Assembly: GCA_025331435.1 (NCBI GenBank)
Contig: JAIWNI010000046.1
Location: 62,001-126,000, forward strand
DNA: 64,000 nucleotides
Direction: 5' to 3'
Origin: Choanephora cucurbitarum
Lineage: Eukaryota > Mucoromycota > Mucoromycetes > Mucorales > Choanephoraceae
This document shows, piece after piece, positions 1-11,659 of this stretch. Numbering within the stretch: position 1 is the stretch's first letter; each line of letters begins with the position of its first letter. The notes beneath the pieces are model-generated. The model saw only the letters and a list, made by a program, of their open reading frames with translations, had not been told where the DNA came from and did not search any database. Both the position numbers and the translations under genes were made by a program.

Positions 1-150
1 TTTCCTAAGCTATATGTTAACGATACCTTGTGAGAACATTACTTTCTTGAACAGCTAATGCTCTAGTTTTTTGTATAAAACTAAACAACACCGACTCGAG
101 TTCCTTTGGATTGAGCTGCAATACAGCCTAAGTTGATGTAGAAGACCGAC

Positions 151-513
151 TTGATAATGAACCCATTTTTAGGATTTAGAATCAATCGAGATTGGCTACT
201 TATTGAAGCACGTTTCAACTTTGGTCAAGAAGTAAAATGCCTGAAAGAATTCAGGCACTCAAATGAATGTCCACCTCAACTGAAAGTAGGGAAACGTACA
301 GTAACATCTTGCTACAAACTTAACCATAAAGCTCTTTATTCTCTTCTTTGTGTTTTGTGTTTGCTAAACATGCTATCAAGCAACTGCCAAATACAATAAG
401 GTTTAAGTAAGAAATTGAAGCTATCACTAAATGAACGTCTTTTGGATAAAGACTTTCAGCAGCTTATCGAAGTAGAAGGTGCAAAGATAAAGACTAGTGA
501 CGGTTTTTACTGA
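151..513 (+). other. possible decayed ORF upstream of TRM3
   Basis: A reading frame opens at 151 and meets TAA at 397-399. It then continues open in the same frame until TGA at 511-513. The second half, with a basic and acidic helical look, resembles an exon tail more than random sequence. I recognise no domain. It may be a remnant of a mobile gene or the end of a gene lying to the left. The rest of 1-600 shows nothing beyond the presumed promoter of the next gene. Confidence 0.2.
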
Positions 514-600
514 TTTGTTGATTTCATAGTCCGTGTATAGGTTCCATATGGTACTCTTTTTCTCTTAGTGTACAATCGATTTCCGGAAATAGTGTATCTA

Positions 601-3600
601 ATGGATTTTGCGTCTACACCTTTTCAAGACCTGCTTATCCAAAATGCCGGACAAGACCAATTACTCGGGTTTTTGAAGCAGCTAGACGAACAATACAGAA
701 ATGCTACAGACGAGACTTCGCGATTGGGGACATTGCAGATCGTCTTGCCCATGTTAAAAGCGCACTTGTTGCACTTAAACAACGCTGAAGCCGAAGACGC
801 CTGTCTTGAAGAATATCTGAAGCCATGGATAATTTTAGCAATGACTCAGGATGCTTCTGTTTCCGCTGAAAGCATTCAACTCTTGATCAAATCAACTGCT
901 TGGATGATGGCTCGATCAATGGTGTCACAACATAGCAAATTTGGTCAACAAATGCTTTTGCTCTTGTTACAACAACTCATTTTAGCCATGGAATTAGAGC
1001 CTGATTTTGTGGATCTCAAGCCATTGGATTTAGTTGAATCTAATTTGAAAGATGACAAGCATGCTGATCTCTGGGATCAATTGAAACAGCTATCAGACCA
1101 AGATGCCACAAACACGACTACTTTACATCTCGACTATTGTTTAGCTATCTTGAATCAATTTGTGCGCGATTTGAATGAACATGAAGAGTTCAAGGAATTT
1201 GAGCAAGAAGGAGATAAATTGGGTGTGTGGATGCATACTATTTTCACAGTTGCTGTTGCTATGATTCCTTGTACCGACGTCGGCATGCGCAACAAATTGG
1301 GTCATGATCTCTTACCCAATTTACTTCGTTGGCAGTCTAAACTACCATGGACGCATCAGGTTAAGTGGTGTACTGTAAGTCTCTACGCTTTTTTTTTTTA
1401 TCTTCAATAGGCTGACATTCTTCTTTCTTTTTTCGAAGATGCTATGGGACCGTACACTTGAGATTTATGCTTTGCCTGCCACTAATTTATTGCGACTTGA
1501 GATCTATGGATTGATTGCTCGCTTTTTTGATTCCTATTTCGGTATCGATCGTACAGGCCAAGTCCGTCATGATCTTCGCTTTGACGTCAATTTCTTTCGC
1601 ATCCTACAAAGCGGTCTTCAGTCAACTGATTCTCTAGCACGCAAATACTCTACTTATATATTGAAGCGAATCATTGATTTCACTGAAAAGAACCCTGATC
1701 TTTCGAATCAGCCTTGGACTCCTTTCTTCAGTTGGGATTATACTCAATCGCAACAGTATTTGGAACACTGGGATGATTGGTTTTTGTTGTACGACATTAT
1801 GCATGAAAGTGTCATTCATCTTGTGGAGCCTGTCTTACCTCGGTTCGAAACATTGATCCGTGCCGATCTATTGGATGCTTCTTGGTGGATCTTGTTATTC
1901 TATCGTGGCTTTCAAAACGATGTAGCCTCCGTCAAAAAAGGCTTGCTTGAATTCATTTTCTCAAGACAACAGCCTGACGTGCTTCAAAAGATGGGTGTTC
2001 AACACATGTTTATCTTTGGTGCTCTTCTCAAGACATTGGATGTAGCTTCGCTTTTCCAGGTCCCTACACAAGGCACTTTTGTGAGTCCCTTTGGTGAGCA
2101 CTTTAAGAGCTTTTTGGTTCATGTCATTGAGTCGTTTGATCAAGAGCAAGACAAGATTAGCTTTCTTTGTCAGTTGATGCACCATCTGTCTCATGTTGTC
2201 AGTAGTTATGTTCCTATCTTGTATTCAATGGAAGCCTTGACCGAAATAACCGAAGTCCGTGCCTGGGGTCCTGATGAACTTAAATCGCTTCGTGTCTTGG
2301 TTGATCGTCATCGCAACTTCAATATTCCTGCCACAAAGCAGTTTTTGAGAAAGCTAGGTATCATGGCAATTATTCGCTTGGCCAACACCTCCATCCTTTC
2401 TTTTTCAGATGTAGCCAAGACAATCTCATCCTTAGTCAATGAATATCCTGTGAAGCCAGAAGCAAAGGAGTTTAAATTGCTTCACTATTGGCTAGAAAAC
2501 AAAGTGTCTAAAGATATGTCATTAGACAGTATTCTACACGGACTGAGAGATCGCATAAAGACCTATATACTTGACCTTGATTCAGAAGATATTCCTGAAG
2601 CTGTATTGCGTACTCAAGCCAATGTGCTGGCTCGTATCTCTGTCTTTGTTGCCTCCAATAGCGAAGGCCAACTAGTTAGCAAGCATCTAACTGAGCTGTT
2701 TGATTTGTTAACACAACAATTGAGCACTAGTACAGTAGATGATATTATGTTCTCTCGTCTATTGACTTTATTGAACGCTCTTTGGGAGAATTTCGAAGTG
2801 ACTTTTGAATCTAAAGCTACAATAGCTGAATTGATTGGACTTGATCATGCACATTTAGGCGCCATTCTCAATCGTATCGACAAATATTATCTGAATGTTG
2901 GAGAAGATAACGTTGTTGGTAAGAAGAAGAAGAAGAAGAAAAAAAGATAGACAAAAGAAAATAATGTCTAAAACTGTTGAACAGACGAAGATTTAGTGCG
3001 CCTTTATCTTTCACTAACAAAGAGAATCTTACTCGGTAAGACGGCTCTAGAATCAAAGCAGCGAGAGCAACTGATTTACCAATACTATGGTAAATGTATT
3101 GAATTTATGAAGTATCGCAACCATTGTAAGTATAAAACCTCTTTTGCATTTCCAGCTATTCATCATCTTGATCGGTTTGATTATTATAGCTGGGGACGCT
3201 AACCACGAAATGTCAAAACCTGCCTACTTGACTCTGCTTAGCACTCTATACATTGCTGCTAAACAATTTGACTACTTTGAGTTGGATTGTGACGATGTAC
3301 TAGTTTCACTGGTCTATCAACTCCAAATGAAGCGAACTCAAGAAGCTTTACGTGAGAGGTAAGTTGACATAAAAAAAAAAGGACGACAACAAGACAGAAG
3401 AGATGACTAAAGCTAAAATACGATAGAACCTGGGGTGATTCTTTGTCTACGTTTATCCGTTGCAAATGGGAATGTATTGAAAATATTGTTCGATATAGTT
3501 CTGAGGTGAAGACTAAAAAATAGAAAACAAAGCGACATTGTTTTAAAAACAAAACCTTTAGGTTCAGTCAAGACAACTAGACAAGCCCTTATTTGACCCT

Positions 3601-5798
3601 GTTGCATTGTATGACGAAGCCATCGATCAACTTGAAAGTAGCTCAGAAATGTGTGGTGAAGCTATCATCCGTAGCTTTGGTCCTCTTTTAGCTCTTCCAT
3701 GGGAAAAGACACCTGAGATGGTAATGAATTGTATCGACTATGCTACTGCCTTGATGAAGGAGAATGCAGCTCAATCAAAAACCTATCCTCTTCTCATGCG
3801 TGCCTTCATTGATGTCTTGTTTCAACCTCAACTTCTATCGATTCCTGAACTGAATGAAGGAGAAGAAAGTCCTGTTAAGAAAGCTCTGCATATGGTGCTT
3901 CAAGTTGGCGAATTAAAGCCTTACATTGTGGCCCAAGCAACTAAATTGTTGCATGACTATTGGTCTCAGTTCACTCCTGAGACGGATCAATCCATGCTTC
4001 AGTATGCTTCAGAGATTGCTCAACTTGCTGTGTTTGGCCCACTCAGAGATAGAGAGGACCAAAAATTAGAAGCGGCCTTTGCTACTAAATTGGCTTCAGC
4101 AACAGACATCAACGAAGCAGAAGGGTAAGACATACGAAGAGAAATGTTGTTAGTTTTCTAATTCTTTGCATATAGAACTGCACAATCCGTGTTCAGCCAG
4201 AACGACTATCTTGTTCGTGTTTATATCAATGATCTCCTGCTTCGATTTGACTTGAACAACAAGACACACACAGTGCTTGCCAACGATTTGATGGACCACC
4301 TGTTCCGTATTGTCAATGAAGACATTCTATATGAATTTATGTACATGTCTACTATTGAGCATCGTCTCAAGTTACGCGTCTGTTGTTCTATTATGTTGAT
4401 CATCGACTTTGCTACTGAAGATCGATTGGATCATTATTTTGAGCAGTATTTTGAATTGATGCGTAAGGAGACGGTGACCTCTGTTCGCTGTTATGTCGAA
4501 TGGGCTCTTGTTCGCTTGTTGGCACGTTATCCTAGACATCTACCTACTTTCTACCAACGATTGACTGACTCAAGCCATAAGCCTAACTTTGTCATATCCC
4601 TATTGACTGTTACTTTTACCTTGTGTGACATCTTACCTGATGCTCATGCTAAGCCTTATTTTGAAGACATCTTCAAACAATTGATGCCATGGCTTATCAC
4701 AAACCACTTCACCATTCGTCTCTTCAGTTTTTGTGCATGGCAGCGCAACTACAAGGCTTGTCTTCGCCGTGGATTTGGTAAAGGTATCGAAGACGATAAA
4801 TATATTCAAAGCATGAATGCCTTTATGGACTCTTATGTGGATTGCATCAAGTATTGGGATAAGCTTCAACAACAGTTCTACATGACTAAGTTTGATCCTG
4901 TGGCTGATTATAATATCGAGTTCATATTTCGACAAATGTTGGCTGAATTTGATGTTATTGAGAATGAACGTATTGGATCTGTAAGTATCTCTTAAAAAAT
5001 TCAAAACTATAATGTTCATCCATGCCTCTTTCCTTTCCTTTGCGCTTATAGAAATCGTTTATTCGTGTTAACCCTAGCCCAGTAGAACGATGTCCCTTCG
5101 ATAACCCTGCTCGTCATTCAGTTTATACATCGGCAGATCCTTCTGAACTGATTGCTACCCAAGATGAGACCAAACAAAATCAGACAGGCGAAGAAGATAA
5201 TTTAGCAGAAGATGTATTCCAAAAGAAGATCATGCCTTGGGAAATGATGCTGGAAACAGACATGGATTTAACAAAGAACATCGTACAACAAAAGCGTAAG
5301 CGCAATGACTTGATTGTTGTAGCTAGTTTGATCGACCGTTTACCTAACTTGGCTGGTCTTTGTCGAACCTGTGAAATCTTCAATGCTTCTACTCTGGTTG
5401 TGCCTTCTCTCAAGATCAAAGAAGACATCGGTTTCACAACTGTCAGTGTAGCCTCAGAGAAATGGATGCCCATGACAGAAGTTACCGAAGCTGATCTTCC
5501 TGCCTTTTTGCAACAAAAGAAAGATGAAGGCTATACCTTGTGTGGTCTCGAACAGACAACAACTAGTGCCACTTTAGGTACCTACCAATTCCCCGAGAAA
5601 TGTGTCTTGCTTTTAGGTAAAGAAAGACAGGGCGTGCCTGCTGCTCTGTTGCAGATGCTAGATGTCACGATCGAAATTCCTCAATATGGCATCACACGTT
5701 CATTGAATGTACATGTGAGTGGCGCTATTTGTATATATGAATACACCAAGCAGATGCAATGGCGCCAACAAGCCTCTATTACTACAACGCTTTCATAG
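601..5798 (+). CDS. TRM3: tRNA (guanosine-2'-O-)-methyltransferase, TRM3/TARBP1 family
   Basis: Eight exons are supported: 601-1374, 1439-2918, 2985-3125, 3190-3358, 3427-3505, 3568-4124, 4176-4980 and 5052-5798. They give 1,583 codons in one unbroken frame. The long N-terminal part is alpha-helical and repeat-like, as in yeast Trm3 and human TARBP1. The last exon carries the SpoU/SPOUT domain: motif 1 LPNLAGLCRTCEIFNA, motif 2 VLLLGKERQGVP and motif 3 IPQYGITRSLNVHVSGA, which form the knotted SAM site. Family members methylate the 2'-OH of G18 in tRNAs. Length is close to TARBP1 (about 1,600 residues). The first intron shows a clear branch site (CTGAC at 1412-1416) and polypyrimidine tract. 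The start at 601 is the first in-frame ATG; a GTG-started extension to 568 is unlikely. Confidence 0.93.
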
Positions 5799-5810
5799 AT
5801 TTCATTTTTA

Positions 5811-6800
5811 TTATTTTTGACCAAACCATAGACCATCAAATAATTTACTATCCATAAAAGATCCTTTTCTATCTAACATGTAAGCCATTCTTTCGCCACG
5901 AGCATTTAAGAAAATGTGTGACGAGTTAGCTTTGGTGCCAATAGCATCGGTGCCATTCTTGCCAACACCTGTAAATACTTTTTGTCTACAATAAAGCTGC
6001 TCGATAGGATATTCCTTGAATTTTTGGGATTCAATCCAACGAGCATGTGTCACTAACTTGACTCTCTGAGCTCCCTTCAACAAGATCAATTGATCAATGT
6101 ATCTAGATGGGGCGGGAATATGCATCAATATGAGCGATAATACATCTCCCCTTTACCAATGACTTACCTCCAAGGATAAAGACACATAAAAGAAGCTATG
6201 GCAATACCTACTGTCACCAGCCCACCTGCTACTGCTAAACGCTTGCCCTGAGGGGCCAATGTAGCGGGAGCATCTTCTTCGTCACTATTGTTATTGAGAT
6301 GAGTTGAGTCGTAAGAATAAGATTACCAATCGATCCAAAATCTTTTTTACCTTTCTTTTACAGCGTAGGATACATAAGCCAAATGTGCCAAATTACCCCT
6401 TTTAATAGCAATATTAAGTATACAAGGAAATTTGACATCTTTCTATACTCACCAGAACATAAGTTGAACACCAGCAGATATATACATCCAAAAAAAGGTA
6501 CGTTTGACACCTTTGGGCGCTTCATAAAACACAACGTCCTTGCGCTCAAGTGCTTGTTTTAAGTGCTTGCTTGTGAACTGGATCGACTTCTTGTCTAAAG
6601 CAGATCGCACAGGGATTGATCGAGTGCTATAGAAAGAGAATGCTGTAATAAACTGTGAGTGAACTGATAATAATAAAGGGTGACAGAAGAAAGAAACTGC
6701 GCTGTCAATTCTTGCTGTTCCTCTTCTTCTCCTGCTTACGTTGTGTGGGTCGAAGCGATCGAGCAAAACAGGTTTTTATGGACTGTAATAGAATAGGCAT
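5811..6800 (-). CDS. TMEM223: TMEM223-like mitochondrial inner-membrane protein (cytochrome c oxidase assembly)
   Basis: Five exons on the minus strand (6800-6740, 6642-6453, 6398-6351, 6284-6168, 6102-5811) give a 235-residue protein in frame. The N-terminus is basic and rich in R, S, Q and K, as in a mitochondrial presequence. There are two hydrophobic stretches, one around FFWMYISAGVQLMFW and one around AVAGGLVTVGIAIASF. The C-terminal MAYMLDRKGSFMDSKLFDG block matches the LLDK..H....KLFDN ending of metazoan TMEM223. TMEM223 helps assemble complex IV through COX1 translation. The gene is convergent with TRM3, with only 12 bp between the two stops. I identified the family from memory of conserved motifs; human TMEM223 is about 200 residues. 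Confidence 0.8.
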
Positions 6801-7098
6801 TTCTAAAAAGAGTAGTCTTTAAAGCAGGCCATTTTTTGTCTTTATTAATCCATTCAAAAAAAAAAACTTCAGCTGAAATTTCCGCTTCAAATACCATTTT
6901 CGCTTTTTCTTTTTTAAGAAGAAAGTCATAAAGAGTATGCTTAAGAATGAGAAGGGAGACAATGTAATCCTCATGGCTTGCTAGCGAAGAAAAGAGAGAG
7001 AGAAAATATGGGCTGAATCATGTATGATGCAGAGGGAGAGGCTAATCAAAAGAAGAAGAAGAAGAAAAGGATAGATTCCTATTGGACCATAGGCTGGT

Positions 7099-7401
7099 AT
7101 GACAACCATGACTGAATTAAAATCATTCGGCACGGATCCTTTAACGCGACAAGCAGAACTTGAAACTAAGCGAATCAAGTAAGATCAAAAACTTTCAGCA
7201 AGTAACTAGCCATTCTGAAGTCATCCTTTCTTCTTATTGGATTCGGGTAAAAGAAAGCATCTGCTTGACACCATTGCTGTTTCGCCTAGAGAGAGGAGGG
7301 GCAAGAGCTTATTTTTAAGCTTCAGGTGTGGGACCAATTCCATTCATGGTAACGCAGCAACCTGTTCTCGATTTAATTTATTCAAGGGCGCACGAGCATA
7401 G
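7099..7401 (+). CDS. candidate small two-exon gene, unknown
   Basis: An ATG at 7099 (alternative 7108) opens a short exon ending at a good donor (GTAAGA, 7179). Splicing to the AG at 7219-7220 continues an open frame to TAG at 7399-7401, giving 86 residues. The first exon (TELKSFGTDPLTRQAELETK) looks like genuine soluble protein sequence. The second part is basic and less convincing. No family is recognised. It lies between the divergent promoter of the TMEM223-like gene and the 3' end of the 14-3-3 gene. It could equally be a non-coding transcript or chance. Confidence 0.22.
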
Positions 7402-7631
7402 AGCACTGAATGTCAGCCTCCTTGCAACATCGACAATAATGATGGTACAGTAAAGGTCATTTCCTTCAAACAAAATAGTTACATATGGTAAAATCAGATG
7501 TGAACATGAGTGAATGCATCACTTTGGTCATATATTTTTTTTCTTTTATTTATTTTTTAATTCAGTTTATGTATATAAAAGAAGAAGAAAGTGGGTGTTT
7601 GAAAATCTACGTATTGCTTTGATGAGATGAT

Positions 7632-8867
7632 CTACTTGGATTCTTCAGCATCTTCAGGCTTGTTTTCAGCCTTGTCAGATTCTATCAAAAATTTTGAGTA
7701 TACGTTTCTTCTTTGTCTAAGTTTTTAAATCTTTACCTTCCTGCAAATCAGAAGTCCACAAAGTCAAGTTGTCTCTCAACAATTGCATGATGAGAGTAGA
7801 GTCCTTGTAAGATTCTTCAGAGAGGGTATCAAGTTCGGCAATAGCATCATCAAAGGCTTGCTTGGCCAAGTGACAGGCACGGTCAGGAGAGTTGAGAATT
7901 TCGTAGTAGAAGACAGAGAAGTTCAAGGCAAGACCAAGACGGATGGGGTGAGTAGGGGCCAATTCAGTTTGGGCAACGTCGGTGGCATTCTTGTAAGCAT
8001 CATGAGCTTCAGTAGCAGCGTTCTTGCGAGCATCACCAGTCAAGAATTCAGCAAGGTAACGGTGGTAATCACCCTTCATCTTGTAGTAGAAGACCTTGGA
8101 TTCACCACCTTGAGCGTTGGGGATCAAGTCATCAGTCAAGACACTCAAGATATCTTGACAAACTTCTTGGAGTTCAGTTTCGATCTTTTGACGGTAAGCC
8201 TTGATCTTCTCAACTTGAGCGGTGTTGCTCTTGCTTTCTTCCTTTTGTTCAATAGAAGAGACAATTCTCCAAGAGGCACGGCGGGCACCAATAACGTTCT
8301 TGTAAGCAACAGACAAAAGGTTACGTTCTTCAACAGTCAATTCAATGCCCATCTAGAGAAAGGGAAAGAAAGATGAATACATTTTCGTGTGCCCTATAAA
8401 CATCAAAAAGACATACCTTGGCAACTTCCTTGGTGAATTGAACCATTTCTATAATGAAAAGAACAAAGTAAGGAAAATGTTGCTTAGCTACTAATGGCCC
8501 AGAAAGAGAAAGTTGTCTTACCGTCATAACGCTCGGCTTGCTCGGCGAGCTTGGCCATATAGACATTGTTTTCGCGTTCCTGTTAATGAGCAGATGAGTA
8601 CATGAGTTTCCTTTTCTCTCTCTCTCTTTATTGTGTGTGTGTGTGTTTATTCTGTAAGATGAAAAGAAGAAACAAAGAAAGAGATGAAAGATGGAGTCAT
8701 CTTCAAACACGACTTTGCAAGATGGCTTCTCCTTTTCCCTCTGCTTAGTTAAACACGCTTTTTTTTTTCTTTTTAAAAGTGTGTATAGCTCAAGTATATA
8801 GAAGGAAAAGTAAAAGAAAGAAATACAGAAGTGAAGGAAGGGGGGAGGAAATACTTACAGTAGCCAT
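7632..8867 (-). CDS. 14-3-3 protein
   Basis: Five exons (8867-8859, 8579-8522, 8448-8417, 8352-7737, 7681-7632) encode 254 residues. The first coding exon is only 9 nt (Met-Ala-Thr). Both family signatures are present: [11 protein letters not shown] with the following basic groove residues, and [20 protein letters not shown]. The acidic, variable tail ends ...[12 protein letters not shown]. 14-3-3 proteins form cytosolic dimers that bind phosphoserine/threonine motifs in many signalling, cell-cycle and metabolic partners. Length is typical. The third intron-like gap contains a short GT dinucleotide run (about 8633-8647). The sequence shows no sign of decay. Confidence 0.97.
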
Positions 8868-10740
8868 TGTGTATGTGTATAGAAAAAGAGATGAAGATTG
8901 TAAAAAGAAGAAAAAAAAAAGAATTCAAGGTTTATTTATTTCTTATATTCAAAAAAAAAATCTTTTTATGGCCCTCTAAGAAAAAAGATAGCCATATAAA
9001 TACATATAAAAAGACGTCATACAAATCCACGCACTCAACATGAGACGGAGAAGGCGCGTCAAGTAATACAGATGCCTTATATACCTTCACCCCACCCCCC
9101 TTCTCTCCTCCCCTTCTTCTTCTCTCTTTGTCTCCCTGTTTCTTTCTTTCTTTTTTGATGTAAATATATGCTATTCTATTTGTTGTTTTCTCCAGTAGCT
9201 GCTCATTACTGCTACTAAACTAGCCTTATTTTATTTTATTTTTACAAAATAAAAGACTACTGCTTTTGTTCATTCAATTTGTTCTGATTTGATCAAATAG
9301 AATTGAATGGAACAACTCATTTCGGTATCTGAAGACGGGACATCAATTGGTTTTTCATTTTTGCGGACAATGAATATCTTTATTTCTTTGTGCATATCTT
9401 ACGATCATTGACAACTTCTCTTCTTTTTGTCTATTAAAGATAAGCAGCTAACCGAGCAAGCATGAACAATGCTTTATAGCCAAAAAGCATTGCTGGTGCT
9501 TCCGAATACAGTTTCTTGTACATCAAATCAAGTGATATTTTAGAACTGCAAGTATCTTAAACAAAAGCCTGCTTTAAGTTCAAGAAGGTCAGGACTTTGC
9601 ATGTTTCCATGAGTTAAAAAGCTAGCTTGAGTATGATAATATTAAAACTAGAAGTCTTGCAATTAGTCAAGAAAGATGCAACAAAGTAATACAGAGGAAA
9701 CTAGAGACTTGCGTACTGTATAACCCCCTTATCAACATAGAGAAAAAGGAAAAACGTTGTTACTATGCTACAAAAATACAAATATCTGAAAGAAAAGATG
9801 TTCTTTAAATCAGAGATGCATGAATAATTGAGGGGAAGGATAGTCTCATTAAAGAGAGCAAGGACATCAATGTCTGATGCTTATGTCTCTTATGATCCCA
9901 AAAAAAAAAACTTGATAACATTGTGCTTATGTTTAAACGATCCTAAAAGATACAGTGAAAGCTTGCTCAGTTAAAGCAATTTTGCATTGCACATATACTC
10001 ATGTACAAATGCACATATGTACTGAGAAAATGTGGGCGACTAGGTGATCAGTAAGAGTTACACAATGGATCTGTGTTGTCTAATCCCTAATAGTAGATCA
10101 GCATATGAAGGCTGTATATTTCTTTTTAGAAAAGAGAAGGAGGAATACCAAAAAGAGTAAGGTTAATCGGCAACAGCCTCTTTTTCTAAGAAGGAGAAGG
10201 ATAATTTCATCTTACGAAGTTTGCCGATTACAATTTGGCTCCAATAGTTGCTCTTCCCCGTTTCTCAATTCTATCACAGACAAACAAGCATAACTACTCA
10301 GGTTATAAAGAAAGTCAAGCATCACTGGAGCTCAAGGTATCCTGAACTGTCAAGAGATTTTTTGCACTCCAAAAAACCCTCAAACTTAAATGTATATATA
10401 CCAAATAGTAACTTGATCGAAAAGAGTATATGAATTGTCTTTATGCCAAATTGGAGTGCCGTGTCAATTGGTTGTACTGTTGTTTTATTTGAAGTGTCCT
10501 CTTGTTGATTTTTATGCAGCTCTGTCCGCTTCTGCTAACGATCTTCTTTTAATGACAAACTTATTCTGATTTCCTTTTTGTCGTATCACAGATGAAATAA
10601 AGATAGCCACCAAACCTATACATTTGTGTTTTTCTTATAAATACTTTGTTTTATTTAACGAAAATACCATATAAAAAGTATTTATATAAAAGGGCGCCAT
10701 AGAAACCCAAGCCTCCATAGCATTTGACCAAAAAATACCT
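8868..10740. other. intergenic region between 14-3-3 and uS9 genes
   Basis: No convincing gene is seen in this 1.9 kb. The part next to 8867 is purine- and pyrimidine-rich (C/T runs at about 9085-9150) and probably contains the 14-3-3 promoter and 5' UTR. The remainder is AT-rich, with only short open frames that lack splice-consistent extensions. No tRNA-like arms were found. Confidence 0.5.
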
Positions 10741-11294
10741 TTAACGGTAAGACTTTTGGTAACGGGCACGGGCACCAGGACCAGCGAACTTCTTGGGTTC
10801 ACAACGACGAGGATCAGCAACAAGGAGAGTACGATCGTATTGAACAAGGATTTCCTTGATCTCCTTCTTGGCGGCTTCATCGACGAACTTTTGGTAGAAA
10901 GCGACAATGGCCTTAGCAAGAGCTTGACGGATGGCATAAACTTGAGAAGTGTGACCTAATCAAAACATTAGCATCTTTTTCTACTCTCTTTCTTTCGTTC
11001 TTTCTTTGCTGCCAATAACGTACCACCACCGTTAACTCTGATTCTGATATCAACGTTAGAGAAACGTTCTTCACCCAAGAGAAGGATGACTTCGTAAACC
11101 TTGAACTTCAAAATCTCGGGTTCAAGGAGTTCGATGGGAGAACCGTTGATACGGATGAGACCACGTCCACGCTTGCAGTGAGCAACAGCAGTGGCGGTTT
11201 TCTACAAGAAATAGTGATGGTCAATGAGATGCTCTGTTTGATGTCTCTATGCTGATGATCTCACCTTACGGCCGAATGTCTGTACAGCTTCCAT
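10741..11294 (-). CDS. RPS16: 40S ribosomal protein uS9 (S16)
   Basis: Three exons (11294-11265, 11201-11024, 10955-10741) encode 140 residues. They start [19 protein letters not shown] and end in the conserved [10 protein letters not shown] tail that reaches the ribosomal P-site tRNA. The internal [14 protein letters not shown] and [20 protein letters not shown] blocks are diagnostic of uS9. Length matches eukaryotic S16 (143-146 residues). The very short first exon followed by an intron is common in fungal ribosomal protein genes. Confidence 0.97.
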
Positions 11295-11659
11295 TTTCGG
11301 TACTATAGTTGGTATGAATAAATATGAAAATAATATATAGTTAGCGGTCCATTGTTGATGAGGCAGAGAACAATTATTGCGTAAGGCTGAGTGGGTGGTA
11401 GTATTGGATGGATGGATACCTTTAAGTTGAGAGAAGGAGCAAAATGATGCGTCGTTGGTTTGCTTTTAGGACGCCAGGCGCTTGCCCAAAAAATAACAGT
11501 GTGAATGGAAAAGACCCACTAATCTGCTGCCCAATTTGGTAATCCGAGCCGAGCTATGTCGGACCATTGCTCTAAAGCCCATTATCCGCAATAACGACGA
11601 TTTCCATATCATGTTTGAAACAAATTCTGCTTTTCTCTTCTTTTCCATTTTTCTTTAAC
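11295..11659. promoter_or_regulatory. divergent promoter region, uS9 / OPT transporter
   Basis: These 365 bp separate the divergent start codons of the uS9 and OPT genes, so they must hold both promoters and 5' UTRs. A pyrimidine-rich tract near 11630-11655 precedes the OPT start. No individual factor site can be named with confidence. Confidence 0.4.

Noticed and set aside
7783..8376. Long plus-strand open frame (197 codons)
   Set aside because: It is the antisense shadow of the 14-3-3 main exon, which is unmistakable on the minus strand.
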